A stretch of DNA of 64,000 bases from Pectinatus haikarae (lineage in GTDB: Bacteria; Bacillota; Negativicutes; Selenomonadales; Selenomonadaceae). Numbering within the stretch: the stretch's first letter is position 1; each line of letters opens with the position of its first letter. Shown one piece after another: positions 7,390-15,713 of the stretch. The notes beneath the pieces were generated by a model that was not told the origin of the DNA, searched no databases, and was given only the letters and a program-made list of their open reading frames with translations. Both the position numbers and the translations under genes were made by a program. The DNA is taken from the NCBI RefSeq assembly GCF_015732185.1, contig NZ_WIQM01000016.1, positions 527,001 through 591,000 of the forward strand. The letters run 5' to 3'.

Positions 7390-8706
7390 ATGGCCCAAAA
7401 TGATTTGCACCATACATGCAGTTTTTGTAAACGCAATATAAAGATCACAAATCAATATGATCTGCCTATTTTTGATCCCCAAACTGGATTTGCCATTTGT
7501 AAAAATTGCATAAAGGAAATTTATCAATTAATTAGTGATAATGAAGAAGAAAGTGCAAAAGTTGTCCGTCAGAAATTTATAAACGATTTAGATGCCGTTC
7601 TTGATAAAAATAAACCGCATATTATAAAAAATTATCTTGATGAATATATCGTCAATCAGGACCATGCAAAAAAAATTCTATCTGTGGCTGTTTATAATCA
7701 TTATAAACGAATGAAATGCATGGACAATGGCGATAATGTCGAAATCGAAAAATCGAACGTCATCATGCTCGGTCCTTCCGGCTGCGGTAAAACGGCTTTG
7801 CTTTCTCACCTGGCCAAGCTTCTTGATATACCTTTTGCCGTTACAGATGCATCAAGTTTGACCGAAGCCGGTTTTGTGGGCGCTGACGTTGAAGTTGCCG
7901 TGAGAAATCTTTATTATGCCGCCGATAAAAACATTGAGAAGACAGAGCATGGCATAATCTATTTAGACGAATTTGACAAGATCGCCCGAAAATCCGGTGA
8001 AAACAACTCCATAACAGCCGATCCCGGGCATGAAGGCGTTCAGCAGGCTTTACTCAAAATGCTTGAGGGCAGTGTAGTGGAATTTACGGCAAGAGGGCAG
8101 CGCAAACATCCAGAAGCCCCAACTACAAAAGTAGACACTACTAATATACTCTTCATAGTCGGCGGCGCTTTTGTGGGCATCGACAAACTTATAGAAAAAC
8201 GTTTGAAAAAGGACGATTCAGCTATCGGCTTCGGTGCTCAGGTTCAAAATAAAAATAAAGAACCAAAGTATGATGAGCTTATCAGAAAAGTAACCCCGGA
8301 AGATCTTATGAAATTCGGTATCATTCCGGAAATAATCGGACGGTTGCCTATTATCTGCACATTGGAAACACTCGACGAAAATGCGCTCCTGCGTATATTG
8401 ACCGAACCGAAAAACGCACCTGTCAAACAATACGAAAAATTAATGTCTGTCGATAATGTAGAGCTCGATTTCACAGAAGAAGCCCTGCGCGCAGTAGCCA
8501 GAAAAGCTATTGCCAGAAAAACAGGCGCACGCAGTCTTAAGGGAATTCTTGAGGATGCCATGCTTGATCTCATGTATGAGCTGCCAAAATCAAAACTTCA
8601 CCGCAAGGTCGTTATCAATGCTGATTGTATCGAAAAAAATGAGCAGCCAAAAATAGAAATACTGCCGGACAGCTCCGTTGAAGAGAAGGATAATTTTGCG
8701 GGGTGA
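7390..8706 (+). CDS. ClpX-type AAA+ unfoldase, divergent
   Basis: The 438-residue protein has the ClpX layout: an N-terminal zinc domain (CSFCKRN...CKNCI), Walker A GPSGCGKTALL, Walker B GIIYLDEFDKIARK, the RKH loop (GQRKHPEAP) and the ClpP-docking IGF loop (SAIGFGAQ), so docking to ClpP is expected. The pore-1 loop reads GFVG (residues 161-164) in place of the usual GYVG, and the following ED is AD; several other near-invariant positions differ. It sits with a deformylase-like gene, not with clpP, tig or lon, so it is probably a second ClpX. ATG 7390 is preferred over ATG 7384 because AGAAGGA lies 6 bp before it. It unfolds proteins for ClpP degradation or remodels complexes in the cytoplasm. 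Confidence 0.85.
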   Translation: MAQNDLHHTCSFCKRNIKITNQYDLPIFDPQTGFAICKNCIKEIYQLISDNEEESAKVVRQKFINDLDAVLDKNKPHIIKNYLDEYIVNQDHAKKILSVAVYNHYKRMKCMDNGDNVEIEKSNVIMLGPSGCGKTALLSHLAKLLDIPFAVTDASSLTEAGFVGADVEVAVRNLYYAADKNIEKTEHGIIYLDEFDKIARKSGENNSITADPGHEGVQQALLKMLEGSVVEFTARGQRKHPEAPTTKVDTTNILFIVGGAFVGIDKLIEKRLKKDDSAIGFGAQVQNKNKEPKYDELIRKVTPEDLMKFGIIPEIIGRLPIICTLETLDENALLRILTEPKNAPVKQYEKLMSVDNVELDFTEEALRAVARKAIARKTGARSLKGILEDAMLDLMYELPKSKLHRKVVINADCIEKNEQPKIEILPDSSVEEKDNFAG

Positions 8707-8713
8707 TTGCTAA

Positions 8714-9190
8714 ATGGTTAAGCCGATTCTACTGCTCGGCAGCAGTGATCTGTATGACATCAGTCGGCCAGTCACTGAGACTGAAAATATAAAAAGCTTA
8801 ATAGAAGACCTGCACGACACATTACAGGACTGGCGGCAAAAAAATAATGCCGGCCGCGCAATAGCGGCCCCGCAGATCGGTATAAAAAAAAGGGTCATTT
8901 ACATGAATATCGATGAACCGATCATATTCATAAACCCTCGTCTGGAATTCCCGACACCGAAAATGATGGAAATCTGGGATGATTGTATGTCTCTGCCGGG
9001 TCTTTATGTTAAAGTGCGCCGATATGAACAATGCAATATCCATTTTACAGATATAGAAGGAAATAAAAAAAATTTTTATCTGCAAGGCAGCTTGTCCGAA
9101 TTGATCCAACATGAATATGACCATCTAGAAGGCGTGCTGGCAACGATGAGAGCCATCGACAGTAAATCCTTCCGCATGCCGCGCGACTAA
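8714..9190 (+). CDS. Peptide deformylase-like protein
   Basis: This 158-residue protein has the three deformylase motifs in altered form: GRAIAAPQIG (motif 1), DDCMSLPG in place of EGCLS (motif 2, metal-ligand Cys kept) and QHEYDHLEG (motif 3, HExxH). The metal site is therefore complete, and N-formyl-methionine removal is possible, but the changed motif 2 suggests a specialised or weak enzyme. It begins 7 bp after the clpX-like gene, with GGGTGA overlapping that gene's stop, so the two are co-transcribed. Pairing a deformylase with an unfoldase hints at a shared role in N-terminal quality control (inference). Confidence 0.8.
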   Translation: MVKPILLLGSSDLYDISRPVTETENIKSLIEDLHDTLQDWRQKNNAGRAIAAPQIGIKKRVIYMNIDEPIIFINPRLEFPTPKMMEIWDDCMSLPGLYVKVRRYEQCNIHFTDIEGNKKNFYLQGSLSELIQHEYDHLEGVLATMRAIDSKSFRMPRD

Positions 9191-9214
9191 AATGCCCCAT
9201 TTATATTTCTTCAC

Positions 9215-9275
9215 AAAAAAACTGCCCGCCAATAAGTTAGATTCAAAACCTAGCTTAAATCAGCGGGCAGTTTTT
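9215..9275. terminator. Bidirectional terminator between convergent genes
   Basis: AAAAAACTGCCCGC and GCGGGCAGTTTTT pair across about 33 nt. It serves the def-like gene on the plus strand and the phosphoethanolamine transferase on the minus strand. Confidence 0.75.
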
Positions 9276-9403
9276 CTATGAATTTCTCCTTTTAGAATTG
9301 GTCCGCCATATCTGGCATCCCACATTTTATGGCAATGCATAATATTTATATAAACAAACACCATATTATTTCAAAACTTTATCAGCTCTCACCGGTCAGC
9401 CCC

Positions 9404-11101
9404 TCAACGCGCAGCCTCCGAGCGTATCTGCGTATCATAATTGCGCCCCTGCACCATGCGCTGCCGCGATGCATCAAATTCAACATTTATGATGCTTCTT
9501 TCAGGCTCATATTCCGTTGTTTTTATATCAGCTATATCAAGTATCGTATGGATCATGTCGTCAGTCATATAGGGTCTGTCAATGGCAGCAGTAACGGATG
9601 CCCACTTCTGCGGGTAAGTCCTTTTAAATTCATCTGAAGCCCACATAATCATCGGTACTTCGAGCATATAGTGATTTGGATTTTCTTCTACATGTCCAGA
9701 AAAGCCGCTATTGTCATCATATACGGTCTCACCATGATCAGGTAGATAAATAACGATGGCATTCAATGAACGAAACTTATCAATAATGCCGCTGACGATA
9801 TAATCATTATAGTATAGCGCATTAGCATACTGCGCTAAAACAGTCTTCTTATCATCATCTGCATCCCGGACAATATCTTCCCTGCCGAATTTAGAAAAAG
9901 CATATGGGAAGCGCTTATAGTAAAGACTGTGTCCGCCCATCAAATGCAGTACATAAAAATTTTTCCCGGCAGAATTTTTCATCGCCGTGTCAAGCAGCGG
10001 AAAAAGATCTTCGTCCAGTGTGCCGTAATCCTCATGTGATTCACGCATGCTGGTAAATTCATGAAAGGCGCTGCGCTTGGCATATAGCAATGCCACATTC
10101 CCCCATATACCCGAACTTTCCTGATTGGACAGCCAATTCGTTTTATAACCGGCAGCATTCATCACATCAATAAGATTATTATATTCATACCATGGTTTGT
10201 CCGCCTCATAATTGCAAAAGGTGAACAATTCGCGCAATACTCCGACAGTGGTGGCATGCGGGCTGATGCAGTCAGTGAATACAGCCAGCTCATTTTTGGC
10301 TCTGAGTTCGTCGAGATTTGGTGTGTCAGGAAGCGAATAGCCATATAGATGCATATGATTCCTATTAGTTGCTTCGCCTAAAATAAAAACAATATTGGGG
10401 ATGGTACTGTTATTTCCTATTATATCATCGGTCGCGGACATCTCTTGATCAAGATTCTGATATGTTCTTATATTGCTGATCGCTGTCTGAGCTGCAGCAT
10501 ATACACGAACAGCAGGAATATCGAGCAGATTGCTTAATATTAGCGGTTTATAGCAAAGAAGAAGTGAAAAACCGGCAGTAATACCGCTTATAAGTAAAAA
10601 CACCGGAACAAAGCTTCCCCGTCTGTGTTTTGCGAAAAATCCAGACTGAAAGAATGCCTTTTTTTTCAACAAGTAAGCAGCCGTGAAAAAGAACAGCCAA
10701 TAAAGCAGCCAACTCCAGTTAATATACATCTTAAAAAATTCAGAAGCTTCATTACTGTTTGTTTCAAGAAGAGCTGTTATAATCCCCGGTCCTACAACAG
10801 CATTATATGTATAAATAGAAAAAAGTTCCGCCAGACATAAAGCCCCGCTTATATAAAAGATCAATGAGCCCAGAATTTTCCTGATGCAGCGGCAGGGAAC
10901 AGCTGCCAGTAATAAAGTAAATGCCAATATTGCCGCAAATAAAAACAAAGCCTCAAGAAGCATGACAAGAAAATTATTTGTCTGCCATAATGACCATCCA
11001 ACAGACAGATAATTGAATATAAAAATACCAATAATAAAGCCTTCATAGCCACTGAGTTTTTTCAAGATTATCGTAAAAATTTTTTCATTGACTGAGTTCA
11101 T
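9404..11101 (-). CDS. Phosphoethanolamine transferase, EptA/EptC-like
   Basis: The 565-residue protein has about five N-terminal membrane helices (within residues 1-180) followed by a periplasmic sulfatase-fold domain. Key elements are ILGEATNRNHMHLYGY (metal site), SPHATTVGVLREL with the probable Thr nucleophile, LHLMGGHSLYYKRFP and YLPDHGETVYDD. It would move phosphoethanolamine from phosphatidylethanolamine to lipid A or core sugars at the outer face of the inner membrane, lowering the negative charge of LPS and raising resistance to cationic peptides. Its presence supports a diderm cell. It is a single gene, with CTCCTT (reverse GGAG) just upstream of the ATG. Which site on LPS is modified cannot be told. 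Confidence 0.85.
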   Translation of the reverse strand: MNSVNEKIFTIILKKLSGYEGFIIGIFIFNYLSVGWSLWQTNNFLVMLLEALFLFAAILAFTLLLAAVPCRCIRKILGSLIFYISGALCLAELFSIYTYNAVVGPGIITALLETNSNEASEFFKMYINWSWLLYWLFFFTAAYLLKKKAFFQSGFFAKHRRGSFVPVFLLISGITAGFSLLLCYKPLILSNLLDIPAVRVYAAAQTAISNIRTYQNLDQEMSATDDIIGNNSTIPNIVFILGEATNRNHMHLYGYSLPDTPNLDELRAKNELAVFTDCISPHATTVGVLRELFTFCNYEADKPWYEYNNLIDVMNAAGYKTNWLSNQESSGIWGNVALLYAKRSAFHEFTSMRESHEDYGTLDEDLFPLLDTAMKNSAGKNFYVLHLMGGHSLYYKRFPYAFSKFGREDIVRDADDDKKTVLAQYANALYYNDYIVSGIIDKFRSLNAIVIYLPDHGETVYDDNSGFSGHVEENPNHYMLEVPMIMWASDEFKRTYPQKWASVTAAIDRPYMTDDMIHTILDIADIKTTEYEPERSIINVEFDASRQRMVQGRNYDTQIRSEAAR

Positions 11102-11295
11102 TTTTTCTCCTTAGTACAGCAGTCTATACCAACATACTTATTTTTCAGAAAAGAAATACACTGCTTGAAATTTATCAATATTATAGCACATACAGCATTA
11201 CGAACAAGCTCTATATTATATATCCGGACAAATTGCCATTTAATTACATATGACTTTTGCCGGATTCATTTTACATATTTGATATAAATTTTTTC

Positions 11296-11324
11296 TTGAC
11301 TTTTTTTTTGTAACTGTATATAAT
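11296..11324 (+). promoter_or_regulatory. Promoter of tRNA-Gln
   Basis: TTGACT, 17-bp spacer, TATAAT; the tRNA starts 20 bp after the -10 box. Confidence 0.8.
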
Positions 11325-11344
11325 ATTTAAGTCGGCAAAAGTAT

Positions 11345-11420
11345 TGGGGTATCGCCAAGTTGGTAAGGCACGGGATTCTGAATCCCGCATTCGTTGGTTC
11401 GAGTCCAGCTACCCCAGCCA
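11345..11420 (+). tRNA. tRNA-Gln (CTG)
   Basis: The acceptor arms TGGGGTA/TACCCCA, the T arm GGTTCGAGTCC and the anticodon stem CGGGA-TTCTGAA-TCCCG are all clear. The anticodon CTG reads CAG. The terminal CCA is encoded. A good promoter and a terminator make it a single-gene transcript. Confidence 0.95.
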
Positions 11421-11431
11421 ATTGTAATTTC

Positions 11432-11458
11432 AGCACCGCATATGCGGTGCTTTTTTTG
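11432..11458 (+). terminator. Terminator of tRNA-Gln
   Basis: The self-complementary AGCACCGCATATGCGGTGCT is followed by a T run. Confidence 0.85.
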
Positions 11459-11533
11459 TATATAAACATATTATTCCAGCGATTTCAATATGCAAATTAT
11501 TCTTAATTGTTGTCAGAATTTACAACAAAATAA

Positions 11534-11562
11534 TTGATAGTGAATTTAATTTAGTGTATAAT
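11534..11562 (+). promoter_or_regulatory. Promoter of the pel-type operon
   Basis: TTGATA, 17-bp spacer, TATAAT. Directly upstream, TTGTTGT (11507-11513) and ACAACAA (11522-11528) form a small dyad that could bind a regulator. The leader of about 140 nt has one weak hairpin (CTGCTG/CAGCAG near 11640-11665). No cyclic-di-GMP riboswitch is seen here. Confidence 0.65.
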
Positions 11563-11711
11563 TCATATCAGTTAATTATGATTATCAAACAAATATTAAT
11601 TATTATAATTTTATATGTAATATATTCATGCCAAAAAAACTGCTGATACACCTATGCTCCAGCAGCAATCCTTATTTTTCTATTTATCCTATAAACAGGA
11701 GGTTCTTATCG

Positions 11712-12665
11712 ATGCAAAATGTTTTAGTAACTGGTGGTGCAGGTTTTATAGGTTCCCATCTGGTTCCCCACCTTTTAGCTCTGGGACACCAAGTCACCGT
11801 CCTTGATGATTTAAGCAACGGAAGAGAAGAAAACATTCCTTCCGAGGCAGAGTTTATCAAAATGGACATCTGCAACGAAAAAATCACCGGGGTTATGCAG
11901 AAAAAGAAATTTGATTCAATAATTCATCTGGCAGGTCAGACAGCTGTTTCTGAGTCCTTAAAAGATCCTATTATGGATGAAAAGCTTAATATAGAAGGCA
12001 TGATAAATATCCTGCGAAGTGCATGCCAAACAGGAGTCGCACGTATAATTTTTTCATCAACTGCTGCAGCTTACGGCAACAATGAAAACCTTCCCTTACG
12101 AGAAAGTGCGCTTGCCACGCCATTATCATTTTATGGTCTCAGCAAAGTCACCGCCGAAAAATACATCCGACTTTATCATGACTATTTCGGGATAGATTAT
12201 ATAATATTTCGTTTTGCCAACGTTTATGGTGAACGGCAGGGAGACGGAGGAGAAGGCGGTGTAATAAGTATTTTTGCCAAACAAATTGCCAATGATCAAG
12301 ATATTGCTGTTTTTGGCGATGGCGGACAAACAAGAGACTTTATTTATGCTGGAGATATATCATCCGGTCTGGGACAGGCTCTTGTGACAGACAATACAAA
12401 TGATACATATAATTTGAGTACATATACGCAGACAAGCCTGAAACAGCTTATAACACTGTTCGGCAATATCGCGCACAAAAATTTTTCTATAAAATATACC
12501 AAAGCGCGCTCCGGTGACATATACCATTCTATGCTGGATAATACCAAGGCTATAGAAAAACTGGACTGGCACATGCATACCTCCTTATCAGAAGGATTAA
12601 ATAAAACTTTTGCATATTTCAAAAAAGTAAAAGCTGAAGCGCACCAATGCGGTGATATTAAATGA
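11712..12665 (+). CDS. NAD-dependent sugar-nucleotide 4-epimerase (PelX/GalE-like)
   Basis: The 317-residue protein is an extended short-chain dehydrogenase: TGGAGFIGSHL binds NAD, SSTAAAYG supplies the catalytic Ser, and Tyr141 and Lys145 (FYGLSK) complete the active site. The family interconverts UDP-glucose/galactose or UDP-GlcNAc/GalNAc. As first gene of a Pel-type operon its likely job is to make UDP-GalNAc for the polymer, as proposed for PelX in some pseudomonads (inference). ATG 11712 is chosen over a start 84 bp upstream because AGGAGG lies 9 bp before it. Its stop overlaps the next gene by 4 bp (ATGA). Confidence 0.85.
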   Translation: MQNVLVTGGAGFIGSHLVPHLLALGHQVTVLDDLSNGREENIPSEAEFIKMDICNEKITGVMQKKKFDSIIHLAGQTAVSESLKDPIMDEKLNIEGMINILRSACQTGVARIIFSSTAAAYGNNENLPLRESALATPLSFYGLSKVTAEKYIRLYHDYFGIDYIIFRFANVYGERQGDGGEGGVISIFAKQIANDQDIAVFGDGGQTRDFIYAGDISSGLGQALVTDNTNDTYNLSTYTQTSLKQLITLFGNIAHKNFSIKYTKARSGDIYHSMLDNTKAIEKLDWHMHTSLSEGLNKTFAYFKKVKAEAHQCGDIK

Positions 12666-14794
12666 ATATTTTAATTGTAGGCGGCTGTGGATTTTTAGGC
12701 TCTCATTTTGCTGAAAAACTGCACAAAGAAGGCCATAAAATTTTTATAATAGATACGTGCAAAGATGCATCAGGCTGTGCCTTTACCTTTAAGCCGCAAA
12801 TTTTACAGTGCAGCGCTGAAGAAAACAGCTGTAAAACTTTTTTCGAATTATATAATTTTGATACAGTTATTTATTCCGTAAATACTGCTAAGATTTCTTA
12901 TCAGAAAAAATTTTCCGGATTATTAAATATTTTAGAATTATCCCACCGCCATAATATAAAAAAATTCATATTCATATCGGATGCCAAAAGCAGCATGATG
13001 ATGAAATGCGACAACGATTATGTTTTTCATTGCATCCAGCAGGAGACATATTGCAAAAATTGGACCAAAACCTTCAAAATTCCCGTCATTATAATTAAAT
13101 TGCCTAATGTATATGGTCCCGGTATGCTTCATAGCGATTACCCTTCAATAATACCTGCGGTTTTTGACGCTCTGTCTTCCGGTGAAAAATTGACAGATGA
13201 AAACATATCAGCATATCATCCCCAAAATTATATTTACATAAATGACGCGGCCGAAGTAATAAAAAAGGTTGTTGCCGCAGAGGGACTGCCCCCTGTACTT
13301 TGCGCTGAAGATGATTTCAATATATCGGCGGAAGGTTTAAAACATATAATTTCTGCTGTTCTGACAGGGAATGAACCCCAAAAAGGAAAAGATGATTTTA
13401 CTCCTGTCAGCCCTACAGCAGATACTGAAGCTGCAAAAAAAATTTTAGACATAAAAACCAAATACAGCTTATTTGAAGGAATAAAGCTCACAGGGACTTG
13501 GTATAAAGACACCATAATCAAGGATAAAAAAACAATAAAGTCATCCAATTTGCATTCACGATTTAGAACACTGCGTCCATATATGGAAAATTTGATACTT
13601 TTTGCCATAGTGTTTTTCATCACCGTTCAGTTGAATATCGTCAATAATTTTGAAGCAATGTCCGGTCTTGACTACAGCCAAATATATATACTTATAATGG
13701 GCCTGATTTATGGCAAAAAACAGTCTCTTATTGCTGCATTTTTATCTATGGCACTGTTCCTGTTCAAAATAAATTCAAAGGGTCTGGACGTAATTTCTGT
13801 ATTTTATAATATAGAATATACCATGCATCTGATAGCATATTTATTCATGGCCGTTTTTACAGGTTATATTACCGACAAACACAATTTTCATTTGCAGGAT
13901 ATGCTCCGCGAGCTGAATAAAATGGACACCAGACAAAAATTTTTAACAAAGGCATATGACGCAGCAATAGCACTGAAAAATAAATTTTACAGTCAAATAG
14001 TCAACTCAAGCGACAGCATAGGCTGGCTATACAACTCAGTAAATAAGTTATACAACATTGAAAGCGAAAAAATATATACGTCTGCCGTAGAGGTAGTATC
14101 TGAATTGATGGGCACGGAGAATACAGTTGTCGCGACAATTAATAAATCTGCTAATGGCAATATCTTTTTGCGTAGAAAAATAAAAAGAGGCAGCGCAACA
14201 GCAGCTTTACCGCTTTCTGCCAAAGTAGCCGATCATGAGTATCTTGATAAAGTAGTGAATAAAAAAGAAACTTTTGTAAATAAAACACTTGAAAAAAATA
14301 TACCGGATATGGCGGTGCCGGTGATTGTCCGCAATGAGGTGATCGCTGTGATAGGTATATATGCCATTCCTTTTGAATTTTTCTCTCTGCATTATGAAAA
14401 AATGATGCGTATCATAAGTATGATGATAGCAGAAGCATTGGATAAGGCATCACAATATGAAAGAGAAACACATGACCAGAAATATATCAAAGACACTGTT
14501 ATAATGAGAGAAAAGCCTTTTCTTGAAACAGAGAAAATCTTGCGGCAGCGTGGTATTGACAGCTACTATAAGTTTAGAATAGATGAAGTAAACGGCATTG
14601 TTCTGAAAAACGGTCTGAAAAATATACAAAAATCGGCCGATTATCTGCAAAAAGCTACCCGAGATGAAGATTATATCGGTATTGCAGGAGAATCTTTGTA
14701 TATTTTAATGGAGGAACTGCCGACAGATATGCTAGCCACAGTGCAAAAAAGATTTTTAGAAAAAAACATAAAACTATCTCCGGCAGGTAATTGA
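12662..14794 (+). CDS. pelD: PelD-like cyclic-di-GMP receptor fused to an N-terminal epimerase-like domain
   Basis: This 710-residue protein joins two modules. Residues 1-290 are an epimerase fold with the NAD loop GGCGFLGSH, but the catalytic Tyr-x3-Lys is degenerate (Tyr120 is followed by VFHC, with no Lys). Residues 310-405 hold three or four membrane helices; 410-450 look coiled; about 450-600 are GAF-like; the end is a degenerate GGDEF domain. There RDED (667-670) is placed like the RxxD inhibitory site of PelD, followed by AGESL where GGDEF would be. In Pseudomonas and Bacillus, PelD binds cyclic-di-GMP at this site and switches on Pel synthesis at the inner membrane. The N-terminal fusion is not part of classical PelD. 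Confidence 0.8.
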   Translation: MNILIVGGCGFLGSHFAEKLHKEGHKIFIIDTCKDASGCAFTFKPQILQCSAEENSCKTFFELYNFDTVIYSVNTAKISYQKKFSGLLNILELSHRHNIKKFIFISDAKSSMMMKCDNDYVFHCIQQETYCKNWTKTFKIPVIIIKLPNVYGPGMLHSDYPSIIPAVFDALSSGEKLTDENISAYHPQNYIYINDAAEVIKKVVAAEGLPPVLCAEDDFNISAEGLKHIISAVLTGNEPQKGKDDFTPVSPTADTEAAKKILDIKTKYSLFEGIKLTGTWYKDTIIKDKKTIKSSNLHSRFRTLRPYMENLILFAIVFFITVQLNIVNNFEAMSGLDYSQIYILIMGLIYGKKQSLIAAFLSMALFLFKINSKGLDVISVFYNIEYTMHLIAYLFMAVFTGYITDKHNFHLQDMLRELNKMDTRQKFLTKAYDAAIALKNKFYSQIVNSSDSIGWLYNSVNKLYNIESEKIYTSAVEVVSELMGTENTVVATINKSANGNIFLRRKIKRGSATAALPLSAKVADHEYLDKVVNKKETFVNKTLEKNIPDMAVPVIVRNEVIAVIGIYAIPFEFFSLHYEKMMRIISMMIAEALDKASQYERETHDQKYIKDTVIMREKPFLETEKILRQRGIDSYYKFRIDEVNGIVLKNGLKNIQKSADYLQKATRDEDYIGIAGESLYILMEELPTDMLATVQKRFLEKNIKLSPAGN

Positions 14795-14795
14795 A

Positions 14796-15713
14796 ATGAT
14801 AGAAATTATAGCGGGCTTTTTTCTAACAGCACATTTAGCGGCTGCGGCTGCCGTATATTTTATACTATCCAGAAAGAGCAGGCAGAAGGCTTTCTGTATG
14901 GGAGCGATAGTTTTATTTATCCCGATAGGCGGACTAATATATTACTGTGCCGAGGTACTGCTGTCCAGACGTTTTACGCAGAAAAATTTCATCAATGTCT
15001 ATGACTACAGCCTTCAGCGATCGGAAGATACTGACAGAAATATGAACTTCATCGATTATGATGAAGACGCGATCCCCATTCAGGATGTAATTGCCATAAA
15101 TGGTATCTCAAATAAAAGAGAGATATTGATAAACACAATCCGGCAAAATTTATTGACGGATTACAATACGCTCCTTACTGCGATGCACGATGATGACAGA
15201 GAAGTATCTCATTATGCAGTCTCAGTCATAACAAACACTGTCGACCGCATGGAAAATGAGATTTTTAAATTGAATAAGACAATCTACGATGATGACGGTG
15301 CTATATCCGCGTCACCCGATGTTTTGAAAAAATATGAAAAAATACTTGCCAATTATATCAAAGTATGCTCTATGGATGAAATAACAGAAAAGAATTTGCT
15401 GGAAAAATATGATACTGTATTAAGCAATATATTGGAACGGGCACAGGAACCGCTTTATTTTGAAAAAGCCGTCGCGCTGAAAATGAAACAGAATGATTTA
15501 TCCAAAGCTGAATATTTCTGTCAGTGGTATGAAAGAGCTTATCCTCTTTCGGAACGGCCTTATATCCTGCTGATAAAATTATATGCCAGCAAAAGAGACC
15601 GCGAACAGCTGGAAAGCTCCATAAAAAAGATGAAGGCCCTGCCGTCTGTCATCTCAAGTGATGCGCTCGGCTTGATACGGTATTGGGATACAGGAGACAG
15701 CGCCAATGTATAA
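14796..15713 (+). CDS. pelE: PelE-like membrane/TPR protein
   Basis: The 305-residue protein has two membrane helices at its N-terminus (residues 1-24 and about 32-53) and then a helical domain with TPR-like repeats (for example EKAVALKMKQNDLSKAEYFC and AYPLSERPYILLIKLYASK). That is the layout of PelE, a partner of PelD in the inner-membrane Pel complex. It starts 2 bp after pelD and overlaps the next gene by 8 bp, so translation is coupled. Assignment rests on layout and position more than on invariant residues. Confidence 0.65.
   Translation: MIEIIAGFFLTAHLAAAAAVYFILSRKSRQKAFCMGAIVLFIPIGGLIYYCAEVLLSRRFTQKNFINVYDYSLQRSEDTDRNMNFIDYDEDAIPIQDVIAINGISNKREILINTIRQNLLTDYNTLLTAMHDDDREVSHYAVSVITNTVDRMENEIFKLNKTIYDDDGAISASPDVLKKYEKILANYIKVCSMDEITEKNLLEKYDTVLSNILERAQEPLYFEKAVALKMKQNDLSKAEYFCQWYERAYPLSERPYILLIKLYASKRDREQLESSIKKMKALPSVISSDALGLIRYWDTGDSANV

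Noticed and set aside
11266-11469. Open frame on the minus strand across the tRNA-Gln gene (contains VAGLEPTNAGFRIPCL)
   Set aside because: It is the antisense translation of a tRNA, a well-known false gene pattern; it has no ribosome site.
11569-11711. Possible cyclic-di-GMP riboswitch in the pel-type operon leader
   Set aside because: None of the conserved GEMM blocks (GGACGCAAAGC type) is present; only one weak hairpin is seen.
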